A DNA stretch of 64,000 nt from Heligmosomoides polygyrus polygyrus (Eukaryota > Nematoda > Chromadorea > Rhabditida > Heligmosomidae). Made by a program: the position numbers and the translations under genes. The notes under the pieces are model-generated. The model was not told the DNA's origin. It did no database searches and was given only the letters and a program-made list of their open reading frames with translations. The stretch is from the NCBI GenBank assembly GCA_947396885.1, contig OX377204.1, positions 23,133,706 through 23,197,705 of the forward strand, read 5' to 3'. Below, in pieces: positions 43,111 through 54,800 of the stretch. Numbering within the stretch: position 1 is the stretch's first letter; each line of letters begins with the position of its first letter.

Positions 43111-44152
43111 TGAGGACGGGTTTGCACGTACTCAATCACGATTGTTTCGATTTTGCTGTTAGATAACATTTACAATGAATGGTGAGTTATGTCCTGAACA
43201 AGTGCTACGTCACGCCCATCGGCGTGTCTCGCGCGCTTCGCGCGATGTTGCAGTACCACTAAGCTAAGGACAATCACATCAGGCTAGCTGCTCTGCATAT
43301 GCAGCTTTCTTTCCTCCCTAGCAGCGCAAAAGGCAACACTTGACAACCTTATTATGTTCCGGCCTTGCTCTACATCCATTGAGATCAGTTAAGTAGTTCA
43401 ATAATACCGCTGCTTGTGCTAATCAGCTCCTTCGTCCCCAGGTTCTTCGACAACCCTCCTGGTGCCCCACAGCACGGCCCTCATTTCACTCTAGCGCCGA
43501 TTTGACTGCAGGCGCCTTCACTCTTCGTCCTCAAACGGTCAACTTCGGGCAAAAATCGGCATTTTCGATAGGTACTGATGGTCTGCTCGGTTTTGGTCTC
43601 ACGACGAAAAGCTTTATTGTCAGAGGATTTCCTCTGCCATGTTGAAGAGAAATTCTTTCTAGGCCAAACCGCTGCAGCAGTGACGAATTGCCTGACCGTC
43701 ATCCACAGACAAACAGAGGAACGTTACTTTCAACTGCAATCAAGAATGTAGCTCGGTATTTGCCTTCCTATTGAAACTTTCCACCTGCTTCCGTCGGCCA
43801 TTATATCCGCGTGTCTCTCAAACCGAAATCACCGGTGACGAAATCGATAAAATCGACCGATATTGGCCTCCCGATCAAAACTTCCTACCTGCTGTGAAGT
43901 CCTTCCGTCGACGATCATAACCACTTAACTCCCACTCTGCTCGGTTAAATCGATAATATTGATCGATATTCATTGCTTGATCTATCTATGAAACCTTACC
44001 GTAACAACTCCACTTTACTGCTACTGGTCTTTATCAATGAGCCCCTTTAGCGGACAATGTCTTCGGCACGTCTTCTGAATTCCCTAACACTTTGAGCGAC
44101 GCCGAGCGACGCCGTTGGCTCGTCTTCTGAATCCCCTGGCACGTAGAAGACG
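43111..44152. other. Intergenic sequence, no gene seen
   Basis: 43197-43257 is the inverted partner of the small repeat at 28213-28273 (CGCGCGCTTCGCGCGA). The rest is unassigned; the 73-residue frame at 43481-43702 matches nothing. Confidence 0.35.
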
Positions 44153-44480
44153 TCTAGATATTTTCCGCTATTTTCGTAAACCCCCAGGGCTGAAGGTTTG
44201 AACCGCTTGAACGACATCCCCAGAAGAAATCGATAATTTGATCAATATCGATTGATGGCGATCGATACTTCAAAACGATCTTCAGATCCGTGTTCACGAC
44301 CTCGACTACCTCAGAGCTGAAGTTTCGGACCGCTTGAACGACATCCACAAAGATCGCCATTTTAATCAATATCGATTGATGGCGATATGATGGCGACCGA
44401 TACCTCGAAAATGAACTTCAGATTCGTATTCAGCGATCTCGATTACCCCAGGGCTGAAGTTCCCAGGCACCTGGAAGGCG
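44153..44480. repeat. ~140-bp tandem repeat, about 2.3 copies
   Basis: Shared phrases in order: CAGGGCTGAAG, ACCGCTTGAACGACATCC, AATCAATATCGATTGATGGC, CTTCAGATCCGTGTTC. The second copy has a small internal duplication of GATGGCGAT. Confidence 0.85.
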
Positions 44481-44514
44481 TCTAGGTATTTTCCGTAATT
44501 TTCCCCCTATTTTC

Positions 44515-44960
44515 CTGGACACTTTTCAAATCAAATTTGATACTCTTCTAGGCGAGCTTTAAGTATTTTGAAATGAAAACGAACTCTTCCAAAATGAAAC
44601 GAACTTCAGGCAGATTAAACTACAGACTACACATTGCATCCGAATGAATCATTTTCGGATATCCTATTCGGATAACCCGATCCGAATCATCGAAAAATCC
44701 GGGGTTCGCAAAATCCCCGTTATCCGAATCATCCAGCTATCCGAAAATTTTCGATCGGATCCAATGTATACTACAGACTCGATAAGTTGTTTGGAATAAT
44801 TTCCTGTTCAAGGAAAATTTGGTACAACTTTTTTGATTTTTTTTTACTTTACGTGCCCAATAAGTGTAATAAATTCGTAAAATTTTTTACTTTTAAGTAA
44901 AAAATGATTAGTTAAAAATTTGTATTATCTTTTTGTTGCGTTTGTGTTTATACCATTTTA
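44515..44960. repeat. AT-rich dispersed repeat, split by a hAT-like MITE
   Basis: The repeat runs 44515-44627 and resumes at 44771 (ACTCGATAAGTTG...TTTTGATTTTTTTTTACTTTACG). The interruption is the element at 44628-44770. The uninterrupted equivalent is readable at 45895-46225. Confidence 0.85.
44628..44770. mobile_element. hAT-like MITE, type copy with perfect 8-bp target duplication
   Basis: 143 bp; ends TACACATTGCATCCGAATG and ATCGGATCCAATGTATA; flanked by identical CTACAGAC (44620-44627 and 44771-44778). The interior alternates TCCGAATCAT and ATCCGAAAA. Non-coding. A related but less regular TCCGAA/ATCCGG cluster is at 62483-62735. Confidence 0.95.
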
Positions 44961-44983
44961 ATAACATAAGAACTTTTAGAGTC

Positions 44984-45436
44984 TCAGTTCCTACGTTTGC
45001 ACCTAATTCCGTTGTCCATTAGAGGTGTTTGTATGAGTTTGGACCAGGAGGAAGTTGTCGTTGATACTACGGTTTTTGTTGACTTTGTTTGTTTTGTTTT
45101 TGTTTGTTTTTGTTGACAGCGCAGTTGCTGGCTTTCCCGAGCCTGGACCACGTGTGAGTTGAGCTGCATTTCTACCATCATCACGGCGAAGAATGCCGAC
45201 ACTTGGCTTTCGCATCTTTTTCGCACTGCCTTCAGTTCTCCTCCCGTTCCATCAGGCGTGCACGTGATAAGCGTGCGAGCGATAGCGGGACGAATGCGTG
45301 GGCCGACCTTCGGCTGGGAACAAAAGCCGCCCGTCCATGCGTCCGTACTCTCGTCCGTTAGACAAAAAGCAATCGAGCACTCCGCCAGCCGGCCGCCAGC
45401 GGTGTTCCGCCGCACGTGACCACGGCAAGCGCACAA
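44984..45436 (-). other. 150-residue open frame, doubtful
   Basis: The frame combines a Lys/Thr/Gln-rich low-complexity tail, encoded by an AAACAAACAAAA-type simple repeat, with an Arg-rich front. It matches no family, and + strand frames overlap it fully. I list it only because of its length; it is probably not a gene. Confidence 0.15.
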
Positions 45437-45689
45437 CTCCTCAACAAGCCACCACTATAGTGGCAGGAAGCCGGCCGCCTCAAAGACGGGGACCTTTGAG
45501 GACGCCTTCAGGAATGTCAAGTCCGGCACGCCTAAGGTTTTTAGTCTCGTCCACGTCAACTAACAAGCCTGCGTGCTTAGTGTTTTAGGTGCTTATTTTC
45601 GGAGAGTGAAGCACTAACTCGACCGTCGGATGGTCACCGCCATTCATTCTATAGGGCAAATACGAATTCAAACTGCCCCCACGTAATTG

Positions 45690-45745
45690 GCTCATAGAAG
45701 CGGAATGCGTGGCGCATCCCGCAAAGGGATTGGTTACCGCCCACC
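45690..45745 (+). repeat. SINE 3' fragment
   Basis: GAAGCGGAATGCGTGGCGCA and TCCCGCAAAGGGATT match the 3' end of the SINE family. Confidence 0.65.
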
Positions 45746-45894
45746 CAAATCCCTAATCCTTTGTGTGGGACTACAGGTCCTGCCGCACATAACAAACATC
45801 AGTTTACCCGTGTCGTAAAGCTCAGCGGCAACTAGTGAGAGACTGGACAATTTTAACCATAAGGTTAATACGGCATGTATTCCACTTCCACGTC

Positions 45895-46225
45895 GAATTG
45901 GACAGTTTTCAAGTCAAATTGGACACTCCTCTAAGCTAGCTCTAGGACTTCTAAAATCAAAGCAAATTTTCCAGCTAGAAATGACCCTCAGGCAGGTTAA
46001 ACTACAGACTCAATAAGATGGCTAGAATATTTTTGCTCAAGGAAAATTTGGTGTATCTTCATTGAAATTTTTTAGTTTACCTGCCCCAATAAGTGTAATA
46101 ATTTTATGAAATTTTTAATTTCAGAGAAAAGTAATAAATAACACATTAAAAATTGTCGTAAAGCTAGCTTAGAAAAGTGTCCAATTCGATTTGAAGTGTC
46201 CAATTCGACGCGAAATGGTATGTTT
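45895..46225. repeat. AT-rich dispersed repeat, uninterrupted copy
   Basis: Contains GACTCAATAAGATGG, TTTAGTTTACCTGCCCCAAT and GTCCAATTCGATTTGAAGTG; it is the reference for the split copy at 44515-44960. Confidence 0.75.
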
Positions 46226-46283
46226 TGCACAGGCAGATGGAATGCCGAACCAAATATTCTATTTTTAGCTGAAAGTGGCGGCC

Positions 46284-47390
46284 AAACGTCTGGTTGGGGA
46301 CTTCGCCCATAAACCCCGAGAATAGGAGAGCCCTATATTCCTCCTTTCTTCTTTAGGCCTTCTTATTTTTATTACAGTAGAAACTGGTTTTACTATACAG
46401 ATTAGTGCAGCGGGATATGGAAGGGCAGAATCTTCACTGCTCCTATGAAGCCCACCCACCCCTTATCGCATGTGCTCGATTTATTCTTATTCTTTATTCC
46501 GAAGTGCCCGTTCTCTACGTGGCGAGAAACAAATAATGAGACTCCCAATCCGAAGTGCTTAATCTGCAGGAACATCATTGAAATTAATCGGTATTGATCG
46601 ACAGGTCGACAGCATTTACTGCCCGACGGCAATAATACTCCTTCGAATCCCATTGTCACTCCCCCACCTCTCTCCTCGCTAATACTTCCTTACCTATGTG
46701 CTGGCTAAGAAACGGAGTGAGAGTTATGCACCCACATGTGACATTGGGTCCCAACTCATGTATCACGACGTCTGTGACCCATCTTCAGAAACCCAACGCA
46801 CATTGGACGACATTGAGGGGAAATACTGGCCCCCCTTATTCCCCGTTCTGTGATTCCCTTTGTTGATCTCCTCTACACCGGTGCGCCTCCTACTGGTCTC
46901 CTTTATTCGGAATAACTACGCGAGTTGGACGTCTGCGGCATACCTTCTGAATCGTGACGCACGTTGGACGACATCTGCGGCACGTCTTCTGAATCATAAC
47001 GCACGTTGGACGGCGTCTGCGGCACGTCTTCTAAATCCCTACGCACGTTGGACTTCTCCAGCACGCGTTTCGAATCCCTACGCACGTTGGACGTCTTCAG
47101 CTCGTGTTTTGAATCCCAACACACGTTGAACGACGTCAAGGGCACGTCTTCTGAATCCCTACGCTCCACACTACCCTCATTCATACCCGGACGTGTTGCC
47201 CGCCGAATATATCGTCGTAAATGTGGGTGATCCGCCGCCAAGGATATAGTTCGCCAGCAATTGTTAAGCTAAAAGAAAACACGACAGGGCGCCGCACTAT
47301 CGTAGGCATCTCTTGGCTTCAGTACCCTCTCGCCGTGACTGACCTGACCCAAGGATTAAGCGAATTATACACAGTGAAATAGTATCACCT
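46284..47390. repeat. Dispersed repeat R, copy 2
   Basis: Colinear with 815-1770, same orientation, but longer because its internal minisatellite (46920-47165) is expanded. Confidence 0.8.
46920..47165. repeat. ~42-bp minisatellite within repeat R
   Basis: About six units of CGCACGTTGGACGACGTCTG, CGGCACGTCTTCT, GAATCCCTA. The period is a multiple of three, so a + strand frame reads ARWTSSARVLNPY-like repeats, with no other sign of coding. Confidence 0.9.
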
Positions 47391-47394
47391 GTCG

Positions 47395-47715
47395 TCCCGT
47401 TGATCACCGAATTGCTCGAGCGGGTGCCAGCAGCGTCTCCATTCGTCCCTGTCGCGTGCCAGAGTGGTCCAATGGATCCTCCTCGCTCGAGGGACACGAA
47501 GAGCGTCATATCGGTCGTTCAGGGCTTTAACGAAGAAGTCCGACCAACGCGTTGGTGGGCGTCCTGGTGTTCTTTTGACATCCCGCGGAATCTAGTCGGT
47601 GATGGCTCTCGTCCAGCGGGCGTCTGCGAAGCGCATTACGTGGCCGGCCCATCTAATTTTCGATAACTTGGCCCACGCGACAGCGTCTCTGATCTTCGAA
47701 CGTCGGCGAAGCTCG
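47395..47715 (-). pseudogene. Non-LTR retrotransposon C-terminal remnant
   Basis: The - strand reads ELRRRSKIRDAVAWAKLSK, IRWAGHVMRFADARWTRA, then a TAG in place of tryptophan, then [39 protein letters not shown] and [15 protein letters not shown]. This is the conserved region after the reverse transcriptase of endonuclease/RT-type LINEs common in nematodes (family knowledge). One in-frame stop and no RT domain, so it is a dead 3' end. Confidence 0.85.
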
Positions 47716-48840
47716 GAAGTTCCGAGTTCCGAGTGAGATAGTACACGGTACGTATTGATCTATATCGATAAGTTGGACGGTTTCAGTTATCTGTTGTGAG
47801 ACCCATCTATCAGCGGTCATAATCGTATGATTCTCATCATCTGTTCAATCAGTCAACTGTGGGACAAATCGATCGAATCGATCGGAGTACCGGCCATTAA
47901 TTTTGCGCCGACGACGGACGCGGACGATCGAACACCTGGCGACTCCTCCGAGCCTTCCCACTGACGTAACAGCAAGGCTACTTCCGTTGACACGCAACAG
48001 TTGATAGTGAAATCTTCATTTGCTCATAAAAACGAACCATCAAATCTGACAACGGCTATAAATATCGCGTGTGAAAGGGCCGATAACGACGGCGCGCAAC
48101 GAAGTTTCTTTGGAACAAAATCGAACAATGAAGAAAAACAACACACAGTGAGACACACGGACAATGAATGAACGGCATATATTATAGGACACGCCCCTTC
48201 TACTGAACGAACTGAGTTTCCGACTTGGCCAACTGCTAGCATAAGTAACTGTGTGGATGAAGTCGATGGTTGATTAGAAGACACTAGAGCAAGTACACAA
48301 CGTAACTAGAAGGACCAGAAGAATGAACGGATGAATCGCACGAACACACACGGGGTTGAACAGGCGCAAAGGCATCGTGTGAAGAGGAGACCCTACTACA
48401 GCTAGGCGACGACGGAACTGAGCGGCGCAATCGACCATCTAGTAAAAGCTTTTCCGCGGTCTGGGCAGCGCTTATACTTCACTCGCCGGGTGGGCGGTGC
48501 GAGAGGGCAGGAGTTACAAATGACGTAGCTATCTATGGGAGCGGCGTGACACTAAAAACGCCGCCAATATTGATCGCACGCGCGGCTTAATCGATATCGC
48601 CGCGTGAAGGAGAATGAAGTATAAACCTGCCCGTGGCGAACTGCAATGGGCGAGCAACAGCACTTTCTCTCCAGGATAAATACTCTCTATCTCTCTTTCT
48701 CGTTCTATTATGTGCATCTCTAAACGTATTCGAAGTAAAGTGAATCACATTGCCGCTTATATAGACACAACTGGACTTCAGTTATCACAAATAGACACTC
48801 GCCAGAGCGCGGGCGCGCTACCAGCACACCGCCGCCCGCC
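47716..48840. other. 3' flank of rme-1, intergenic
   Basis: No gene supported. The 86-residue - frame at 48024-48284 matches nothing. A MITE-like pair of ends (GCTTATACTTCACTCGCC and GAATGAAGTATAAACC) lies at about 48468-48640. Confidence 0.4.
48468..48640. mobile_element. Probable TATACTTC-family MITE
   Basis: Inverted CGCTTATACTTCACTCGCC-like and AATGAAGTATAAACCTG ends about 160 bp apart, with a GC-rich interior containing ATCGATATCGC. TA flanks are not clear. Confidence 0.5.
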
Positions 48841-51800
48841 TCACTCGTCTTCCAATTTCGGATAGACCGGCTCCATCTCGCGCTTTGACGGCGGTACCAA
48901 GTGTTTCGGCAATTCTACGGGAAGCTCGTGACCTGAAAACGAGAAGAATGAGTGTCTGGAGCGTGGTTTATACTTCCGGCATGTACGAAAGCGCAAGAAC
49001 CATCGGTATCGATTGCACTCGAGGTAAATCGATATTGACGGCTTCGTTACTGCAGCATAGCACAGCGACTGAAACCCTCTACGGCAGGAAAGGATTCTCT
49101 CCAACCTTCGAGTTTCAAGTTGATAAGGTAGTTGGCTAGCGCGAACTCGTCCGCATCCAGTTGGCCATCTCGGTCGACATCGGACAGCTTCCAGATCTTG
49201 CCCAGCACCGAGTTCGGCAGCTTCGATTTGACCATGTGCTCCTTCGCTGCTCGTCCTAAAGATGAGTAATAGGATAATGGACGGCGTTACTCAATCCCGT
49301 TTGGGATGCGCCATACATTCTACTTCTATGGCATGTTGTGGAGGCGGTTTGAATGCGTATTAGCCTATACAATGACTTGCGATGTCACCCGATGAATAGG
49401 TCAGCGCTTTGTTCAACCCAGACAAGTCTGCCACCAATTCGCCGACCCCGAAGGGATGGAAGGCCTGGTTGACCAGGGCGGGAAATCCGAACGAGGCACC
49501 TGGTATCGGAAGCACGCGACTTCCTTAACCCCTCATGCGCCTACTTCCAACCCAATAAAACTGCTAGATCCTAATGACCCTGTTGAAAGATTTAGGATAC
49601 ACAGGGTTTTACCATAACGGTGCTGAAGTTTAGAAATCATCTGGGAAACCAACTCCCATATGTCGCTCACTGAAATCAAGTAGGCACAGTGGTTCAACCT
49701 ACAGATGCGGTCACACGTCTTAGGCCCCGTTTATACTTCGATGCCAAGCGACGCGGCGCCGCGCATAGTGGCCATATTGATTAAGCTGCGCGATCGATCA
49801 ATTTGGCCACTTTACATGCAGCCGCGTCTCTTGGCGTCGAAGTATAAACGGGCCCTTAGGCCTATGTTATACTTCGGCGACGCGTCGCCGACGCTGCGAC
49901 CAGTCACCGACGTTGCCGACGCTGACGTCACCACCGACGTCGCCGACGTCGCCATAGATGCGTGGTCGACGTCGGCGACGTCGTCAACAAATTCTTTGGC
50001 GGCGTCGGGGACGACGTTGACAGGAGAGCATCGAAGCGCATTTTTGGCAGCGGGTTTTCGGAGCGGGTTTTCAATGTCATCATTTGGTAACCAGTCTGCC
50101 CATGGAAAGGCTAAGTGATCACATCTGCCTCGAATTTGCATACATTTTGAGCTTTTCTTAATCTTCAAAAGAAATTTTAATTCTTAATTCTTCTTAATGC
50201 TTCAAGACTTGATGATGATTTTTTGTTCTGTATGTAGGGTAGTCTGCTCAACCATTGTTGGTCTGCCGAATTTTCTCTTACTAACCAAATTTGGCTTTTA
50301 GAAGGATGGATAAGTGCTCAAAGGTTTCACTAGCAGCAATGTTAGTTTCACTACTATGATAATGAGGATATAAACATGAAGCTTAGGGAAACAACCGTCC
50401 TAAGAAAAATGTTAGAACCATTCAAAAGTACCTGTATTTTTAGGATACCCTGTATTTTTCGCAAGGCATAGTGTGTTTTTAGGTTTTAAACTTTTAAAGA
50501 AGCACAAATCAATCGATGCAGTCACTTTGTAAAGAGATTATAGGAAGTATTCAAGCGAAACACTATCAATAGATTGTAAAATGCAAAATAACAGACGAGT
50601 GCATGGCGCAGTCTATCCCGATCATACGCAAAAAAGCGTCGGTTTAGCAAAGACCTTTTTCGTTAAATCGTATTTAACTTAAATTTACGGTGAATTCTCG
50701 AAGTTCAAAGGAAAACTTAACTCTTAATTAGTAAGAATTCTATCTCGAAAAAGCTCTTCGCAGAGGTTTGCATTACCATTCGAGAAAGCGAGGAAACACT
50801 ACCTATTTTCTACACAGTTCCATTTTTTTCTAGGCCTATTTGCTCTACAAGGAAGCAAATAGGCCTAGAAAATGCGAACAGAACGGCTGAGAAGGACACA
50901 AAAAGGAAAAGTGACAAATTGAAGGGGAGCTAAGGTTTAGGGTCCCACTCCCTCTCAAACACTCAGTGTTCTAATGAATTGTGCTTTTTGTGTTGGCAAG
51001 ACGATGTCTTTTGCACTTTTCGACTTCGTAATTCAAAGTACGGTAGTGATCATGGCAGTTCCGGGAACTAAGAACCATCCCACAATCATAACACTCCATC
51101 GGAGCGAATTATCTGCCACCCTTGGATGACATCGGCGACGTCGGTGACGGCGGCGGAAGTATAACACCCCCTGCGGAGCTCTCGGCGACGTCGCCGGCGA
51201 CGCTGTGATGTGCGGGCTGCTACGCAGTGCGTAGCAGCCCCTACAGCATAGCGTCGCCGACGTCGGCGACGCGTCGCCGAAGTATAACATAGGCCTTACT
51301 CACATCGCTAACATTTTTGAAGAACAAAACAACTAAAAATGTTTCAAAATTCTAGACGAGTACGTACCGCTGATGAAGCCATCCACAGGTCCGAGGCTTT
51401 CAAACGTAATATCAGCTTCCTTTCGCTCACGACTGACTACCCATTCGGACTCATCCGCGCCCTTGTCGAAGCCTTCGCCCTAGAAAATTATGGTTAGGGA
51501 ATTGCTCGATAAGATGCCTTCATTGTGGTGCACAAGTTGAACATTTTCTTAGCAGATGTGCGCTTGCTCCAACTTGTTCTGATCTGTTTTATATGCCATT
51601 AAAGCATGAAAAATAAGGCGACTGAAATAAAAGTCGCCACCTGGTGTCGTCCCAGTTCAAAACAAAATAAAACGCCACTTGGCCGTAGTCACCTTGTTAA
51701 TCTACTTAAGCAACAAAGGTGCACAAAAATAAACCAAAAGTCACATAGACAACGTACCCGTCCGAAGCCGAATGGAGTTTCTGCTTCCACAGCTTGGCTG

Positions 51801-54800
51801 AAGGCTCCTCCCTTCACTGACGGTTGTTCGGCAATGTGACCGTTTGTGGTTGCAGCGGCCGTTAACTGCGCCTCCTCTTTCGGTATCTGGGCCATCAGTC
51901 GAGCTGAAAACGACAACTGTAATCGGAAATCTATATTGCCAGTACAGTGTTGCCTAGTTCAACGTTCGAGCAATCTTAACCCCGATGAAGCCGATCATAG
52001 AACGATTCGTGAAACATTGTAAAAGAATTTAGCTCTGAGTATTAGCAAATTGTCGCGCTAAGCAAACAAAAACACATTATAAAAGCCAGTCATCTGGGAA
52101 AGTCGCATTTCATCTCATTGTCCTTTCCATTTATTCCTCATGCTAGCTTCCTATATCGTGTGTTTAAGGACCCGTTTATACTTCGACGCCGGGCGACGCG
52201 ACGCCACGTATTGTGGCCACATTGATCGAGCGGCGAGATCGATCAATTTGGCAACTACACATGCCATCTCGTCCTTCGGCGTCCGAAGTATAAACGGGGC
52301 CTATCACTTTGTCGACGGTGTCCACTCATATGAGTGGACAGGGGAATTCTTGGGGGTAACTTTCGGATATATCCTAGTCCGGGGGCCACACAATAAAAAG
52401 TATTATATGTAACAAATCCACTTGAGACTTACCGAGCGGCCTCTATATAAAACATGGGACCTAAACAAGAAAAGTCACAAAGAAAAGACGAAAAATTACA
52501 TTTGTTGCGGTTCTAAGCAGGCAAAGTTATGTGTCCTCCTCACCATGTTAGATCCTGGTTATAACATGTCAGCCGGCGGTCAGCACGCGGCATGCCTGCA
52601 TTCCGTCGCTCTTTGCCAGCCGAGACGGTGGTAAACCGCGGCGATTCTTTATTTTTTTGTTTGTTGTTCGTTTTTGGTTTTTATGCCCCAACCCGTTCTC
52701 TAGGAGTCGCTGGTAAGTCTCAATTCATTTTGCTACCTACTCTTTAGTTATGTGCCCCCCGGACTAGGATAGATCCTAACTTTCTTTATTGATGTTTTTG
52801 TTCAGTTTTTTTTTCTCAAATTCACAAATTATAGTAACAAATCAATGTTGGGTTTGCGCAGGCAGAAAAATGATTCGCTTTCTCGTAACTAACAAGACAA
52901 GAACTTTTTCCACTACTGAAAGCGCCCACAGTTCTATACGGGAATTAATGCACAAACTTCAGATGAAACATGAATTGAACACTTAAATGAAACAAACTAG
53001 GCTCTGACTGATTATGGCATTAAACAAGCATTCAACAGGAACACTTCCAATCGTTGGGTAGCACCTCAAACAAACATTTTTCACGACTGGAGCAGCGTGT
53101 ATGAACTCTCCTTTCTTCTTGATAAGACCTCTTCCCAGGCTACCGCTCAGTTTTTTATAGCATTCTCTGGAGTTCTTCTGGACTTTTCGTAAGTTTCTTA
53201 AGTCGGCAGTAACGTTTTCTAAGACTGTTTTTTGTTGTTTGGGAGTCCATACAAATGAGTGGACACGCTCGCGCGCAAAAAAAGCAACCGGCCGTCGCGC
53301 GCAATGGACGCGGAAACGCTCTTGTCGTGAATGTGTTAAGATGCTCTCATCATACGGTATATGTGGTGTAATCACACTATGGGTTTAATTGCCCAATTTG
53401 AGGTAAAACGTAGTCAACGACTTGTGTATGTGTTGTGCATGAAGGAAAACGGACGTGAACTGAATCAACGAAACTCGCTTACTAAGGTCCTCAAGAGTGC
53501 ATCCGAAGAGCTGTGAGGGTGTCAGTGATTCTACAACTACTGTCTCCTATTTAAAGGCTTCTTGCACCTGTAGTAACTTTCCTTCCACTCATTTATTGAC
53601 TCCCTTTCACTTATTTAACCCGTTAAAACATTTTATTTAATAAATTTCAATCAGCTTTTTTTTTGTTGCAAAAGGCGTATAACTCTAGACATAACGTTAT
53701 TCTTCACATGCGTTGCACATGCACAGTGGACACGCTCGCGCGCAAAAAAAAGCAGCCGGCCGTCGCGCGCAATGAGCGCGGAAACGCTCTTGTCGTGAAT
53801 GTGTTAGGATGCTCTCATCATACGGTATATGTGGCGTATAACTCTAGACATAACGTTATTCTTCACATGCGTTGCACATGCGTGAAGAAACCAACCCTGG
53901 ATTTTCAACAGTCATGTATTCCCTATTCTTAAAATACAGGGCGGGACCTACCAACAAAAAAGGACTGGCGAATCTGTTTTTGAGCACCACAAATCTGCTT
54001 AGAAAGATGCGAACTAAGAACTGAACTAACGAGAGAGGTCAGTGAACTCGGTCCGGAGATTCTGAGCGGGACCTATATGGTATTGTAGGGCATCGGACGA
54101 GGATCACAGAACTGTGTTTCATTTTTGCTAAGTGCCCCTGGGTGGTCCAAAAATGGTAATAAATGGTAACACTTCATGGCTGTCTGATAATTCAAAAGTG
54201 ACGTCTGGAATGGCCCTGTCGTGCTCAGAACTTGACCTACAAAAGGTTGGTGCTCAAATTAAAATTTGATTATAGCAATATGACAATTTGCGACGTTTTC
54301 TGGACGAAGCTGCAGTGTACATTCAAATGATTCATTTGCAACGGTGGTGGCAGCGACTGGATGACCGAGTGGATAGCGCGGCAGACTTACTGGGGGGGGG
54401 GGGGGTCGAGGGTTTGATTTCGGGGGTGTCCAAGCGATTTGCTCTGTGGAGTGCTCCCTTTTTTGCTAACAAAGAGTATATTTTGGCTACTGTAGGATAC
54501 CGCATTATTGGCTAGTGGTGAATAAGGGTGACGAAGTCACGACTACCAATTTCGCCCAGACTTCGCCTATGGGAATTATTTAAGCTGCTGACCACGAATC
54601 TGTCACTCTTTATCGAAATTATCAATTTTCTTGCACTATTTTCCATCGAAGGGTGCTTCCTCAGCGAGACAAGCGTGGTTTAATGGACGCTCGACGTCAC
54701 CTTACACGCAAAACTATCTTCTTTACATCTGACAACATATTGGAAGCTTGCTTAGGAAGCGAAGAAGGATCCTACAGTAGCCAAAATGTGCTCTTTATTA

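Noticed and set aside
46860..47129. Repetitive secreted-like protein (ARWTSSARVLNPY repeats)
   Set aside because: Reading through a minisatellite whose period is a multiple of three; no start context, splice sites or homology.
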